Origin: Flagellimonas beolgyonensis
GTDB taxonomy: Bacteria; Bacteroidota; Bacteroidia; Flavobacteriales; Flavobacteriaceae
Direction of reading: 5' to 3'
DNA: 64,000 nucleotides
NCBI RefSeq assembly: GCF_003992615.1
Contig: NZ_RZMY01000001.1
Coordinates: 33,928-97,927 of the forward strand
This document shows positions 62,615 to 64,000 of the stretch, one piece after another; position 1 is the first letter of the stretch; the number at the start of each line of letters is the position of its first letter. A model generated the notes under the pieces. That model searched no databases, was not told where the DNA came from, and was given only the letters and a program-made list of their open reading frames with translations. The position numbers were made by a program, and so were the translations under genes.

Positions 62615-62629
62615 ATACCCAAAGGGTAT
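62615..62629. promoter_or_regulatory. Palindrome in divergent spacer
   Basis: ATACCC, AAA, GGGTAT: perfect 6-bp arms with a 3-nt centre, in the 213-bp spacer between the CarboxypepD gene and the repeat-protein gene. It could be an operator or chance. Confidence 0.3.
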
Positions 62630-62690
62630 TCCATTCACCCTTGAACTTCGTATTTCGACGGGAAATCTCCATAAATTTCAACCAGAAGTT

Positions 62691-62711
62691 TAGCTTTGTT
62701 GTTTACGTTTG
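62691..62711 (+). promoter_or_regulatory. Two tandem -7 boxes before the repeat-protein gene
   Basis: TAGCTTTG at 62691-62698 and TACGTTTG at 62704-62711, both full TAnnTTTG matches, ending 37 and 24 nt before the GTG at 62735. Confidence 0.5.
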
Positions 62712-62734
62712 GCAATCCTCAAATAACAAACACC

Positions 62735-64000
62735 GTGAAAACGCATCTCATCGCATTGGCATTGGCCATGCTCACCATTGGCAGCCTAAGGGGCCAAGTT
62801 AAAATTGGTGACAATCCCCAAAATTTGAACCAAGCCTCCATTCTGGAACTGGAAAGCAGTACCAAAGCCCTTGTAATCACTAGGGTAAACGATATTCAAA
62901 TGAACAACATAGTGCCACTTAGGGGTGCACTGGTCTACAATACCGACCACGATTGCATCCATTATTACGATGGCACCAGATGGGTAAACATTTGCGAGGA
63001 ATTCGACAATACCTTTACTGTGAGCACACGGGCCGATTACTTGCGGCCACTGAACCCCAATGCCCGGGACAGTACGGTTGTGGTGACTCCGACTACCAAC
63101 CCTGATGGAAGTCTTAACTACAACTTTGAGGTGAACCAGATTACCGGGGCAAACATCGTTTCTTCCTCCATCAATGGGGATTCCAAATTACAGAACGGGT
63201 CGGTGACCAACATCAAAATCCAGAATGCCACGATTGCACCCAACAAATTTGAAGATGGAAATACTGTGGGCGACTTGTTCCGCTGGAACGGCACCCAATG
63301 GACCTTGGCCAACGAGTCGGACATTTTGATCACCGAAAAAGACAGTATTGTGGGAAATGAAGTGGTCGGACCTACCGATGCAACACTCATTTTGAATGGA
63401 AATGGTGATGATGCCGTACCTTATACGCTCGATGTGGCCGATGGTGGTATTGGCAATGCAGAATTAGCGGCAGATGCGGTGACCAGTGACAAAATACAGG
63501 ATGGACAAGTAAATACGCAGGATTTGGCCAATGATGCGGTAATCACCACCAAGATTTTGGATGGCAGCGTTATTAATTCAAAATTGGCTGACAACTCTGT
63601 CAACACCATTAATTTAATCGATGATAGTGTCAACGCCACAAAAATTGCAGCGGACGTGGCAGGCACCGGACTTGTGCAGAACGGAGCAACCGGAGCACTT
63701 GAGGTAGATGTCACTCAATTCACTGGTGATGGATCCCTTACCTCAACCGATAATACCATAACGATTTCAGGAACACCAACAAATGCCTTGTTTGAAGATG
63801 TGAACATTGATGTTGCTGACAATGCCATAACGAACGCTAAGATGGCGGATAACTCGGTTGGGACAACTGAAATTATTGACAACGCGGTCACATCAGCCAA
63901 GATCCTCGATGGTGGAATTAGCGAAATTGACATTTCAGACAACGCGGTGACCACCAATAAGATCTCAGATGACAACGTGACCCTTTCCAAAATTGCCAAC
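62735..64000 (+). CDS. Secreted decapeptide-repeat protein, 5' part
   Basis: Open to the window end without a stop: at least 422 codons, from a GTG. A signal peptide (VKTHLIALALAMLTIGSLRG then QVKIGDN) leads to a globular part including HDCIHYYDGTRWVNICEE, then repeat blocks of ten residues (AADAVTSDKI, ANDAVITTKI, ADNSVGTTEI and others; see repeats). Such beta-helix-like repeats occur in phage tail-fibre and adhesin-like surface proteins of flavobacteria. The C-terminus, where a secretion signal of the type IX system might lie, is off the window. It is probably surface exposed; ligand unknown. Confidence 0.85.
   Translation, partial: MKTHLIALALAMLTIGSLRGQVKIGDNPQNLNQASILELESSTKALVITRVNDIQMNNIVPLRGALVYNTDHDCIHYYDGTRWVNICEEFDNTFTVSTRADYLRPLNPNARDSTVVVTPTTNPDGSLNYNFEVNQITGANIVSSSINGDSKLQNGSVTNIKIQNATIAPNKFEDGNTVGDLFRWNGTQWTLANESDILITEKDSIVGNEVVGPTDATLILNGNGDDAVPYTLDVADGGIGNAELAADAVTSDKIQDGQVNTQDLANDAVITTKILDGSVINSKLADNSVNTINLIDDSVNATKIAADVAGTGLVQNGATGALEVDVTQFTGDGSLTSTDNTITISGTPTNALFEDVNIDVADNAITNAKMADNSVGTTEIIDNAVTSAKILDGGISEIDISDNAVTTNKISDDNVTLSKIAN
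63467..63646 (+). repeat. First decapeptide block (6 units)
   Basis: Six contiguous ten-residue units (30 nt each): AADAVTSDKI, QDGQVNTQDL, ANDAVITTKI, LDGSVINSKL, ADNSVNTINL, IDDSVNATKI. Consensus: an Asp, then Val or Ile at position 5 and Ile/Leu at 10. A related pair, QNGSVTNIKI and QNATIAPNKF, occurs earlier in the protein. Confidence 0.85.
63815..64000 (+). repeat. Second decapeptide block (6 units, continues past the end)
   Basis: Six units of ten residues: ADNAITNAKM, ADNSVGTTEI, IDNAVTSAKI, LDGGISEIDI, SDNAVTTNKI, SDDNVTLSKI, then AN at the window end. Same consensus as the first block; 168 nt of unlike sequence separates them. Confidence 0.85.

Noticed and set aside
1..64000. CRISPR array, tRNA, rRNA, insertion sequence, prophage
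   Set aside because: Looked for direct repeats with spacers, cloverleaf elements and transposase motifs; nothing convincing except the protein-coding decapeptide repeats.

Overview
This window comes from a marine-type member of the Flavobacteriaceae; a Muricauda/Flagellimonas-like genus is my best guess from protein flavour, not from a search. The signs are Bacteroidetes -7 promoter boxes of the form TAnnTTTG in front of many genes, weak Shine-Dalgarno sequences, several TTG/GTG starts, kynurenine-pathway genes, DUF1573, DUF6503, DUF6702 and CarboxypepD-regulatory proteins, and the local gene pairings. Coding density is very high, on both strands. I saw no tRNA, rRNA, CRISPR array or insertion sequence. 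The only stretch over 300 bases without a clearly intact gene is 52413-52878, which holds a probable frameshifted small membrane-protein gene.

Layout. 1-3.7 kb: end of a trp operon (trpF, trpB, trpA) and an exported M20 peptidase. 3.7-11.5 kb: a small lipoprotein, a UDG-like protein, ppc, yaaA, an RluA-type pseudouridine synthase with a PASTA protein, then divergent ddl and coaD. 11.7-15.8 kb: a PAS histidine kinase and response regulator, then an M14 lipoprotein peptidase. 15.7-18.1 kb: NUDIX/pyrE, almost abutting and divergent, an SRPBCC protein and birA. 18.2-22.9 kb: a membrane and proteostasis operon, rsfS-ftsH-LUD-cdsA-psd-ACBP. 22.9-27.5 kb: a minus-strand operon of a GH109-type glycosidase, a GHMP sugar kinase, a nucleotidyltransferase and an alkylglycerol-monooxygenase-like membrane oxidase. 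27.6-34.6 kb: valS, DUF1573, an aspartic protease with PDZ, an aminotransferase and murB.

34.7-41.2 kb: an ECF sigma/anti-sigma pair, a small membrane protein, a second sigma factor, lipA, gap and a TPR hybrid histidine kinase. 41.2-45.5 kb: lpxK, a Nif3-family protein, a coiled-coil protein whose zinc-ribbon cysteines are gone, and kmo. 45.6-48.6 kb: a light-repair operon of a 45-residue DUF2256 protein, a DASH-type cryptochrome and an Fe-S photolyase, behind a 9-bp inverted repeat. 48.7-51.1 kb: an orphan clpP and a sigma factor-small protein-MscS operon. 51.1-53.4 kb: a DUF6503 lipoprotein and an AT-rich patch (exported RidA-like lipoprotein, broken gene, DinB). 53.4-57.1 kb: GNAT-kynU-MFS and an O-methyltransferase. 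57.1-62.5 kb: tatA-PAP2, an M1 peptidase, DUF6702 and two tandem CarboxypepD-regulatory proteins. From 62.7 kb to the end runs the start of a secreted decapeptide-repeat protein.

How the genes connect: tryptophan synthesis (trpFBA) and breakdown (kmo, kynU) occur in one window; kmo and kynU fit de novo NAD synthesis or tryptophan use. The GH109 protein has a Tat signal and tatA is present. The most promising possibly undescribed unit is the GH109-GHMP kinase-nucleotidyltransferase-AGMO operon, which could release a GalNAc-like sugar, phosphorylate it at C1 and activate it as a nucleotide sugar. Two regulatory signals also stand out: an inverted repeat in front of the photolyase operon, and -7 boxes lying only 4 nt before the ATG of pyrE and tatA, which would give leaderless mRNAs. 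All functions are inferred from sequence reading, without database searches.
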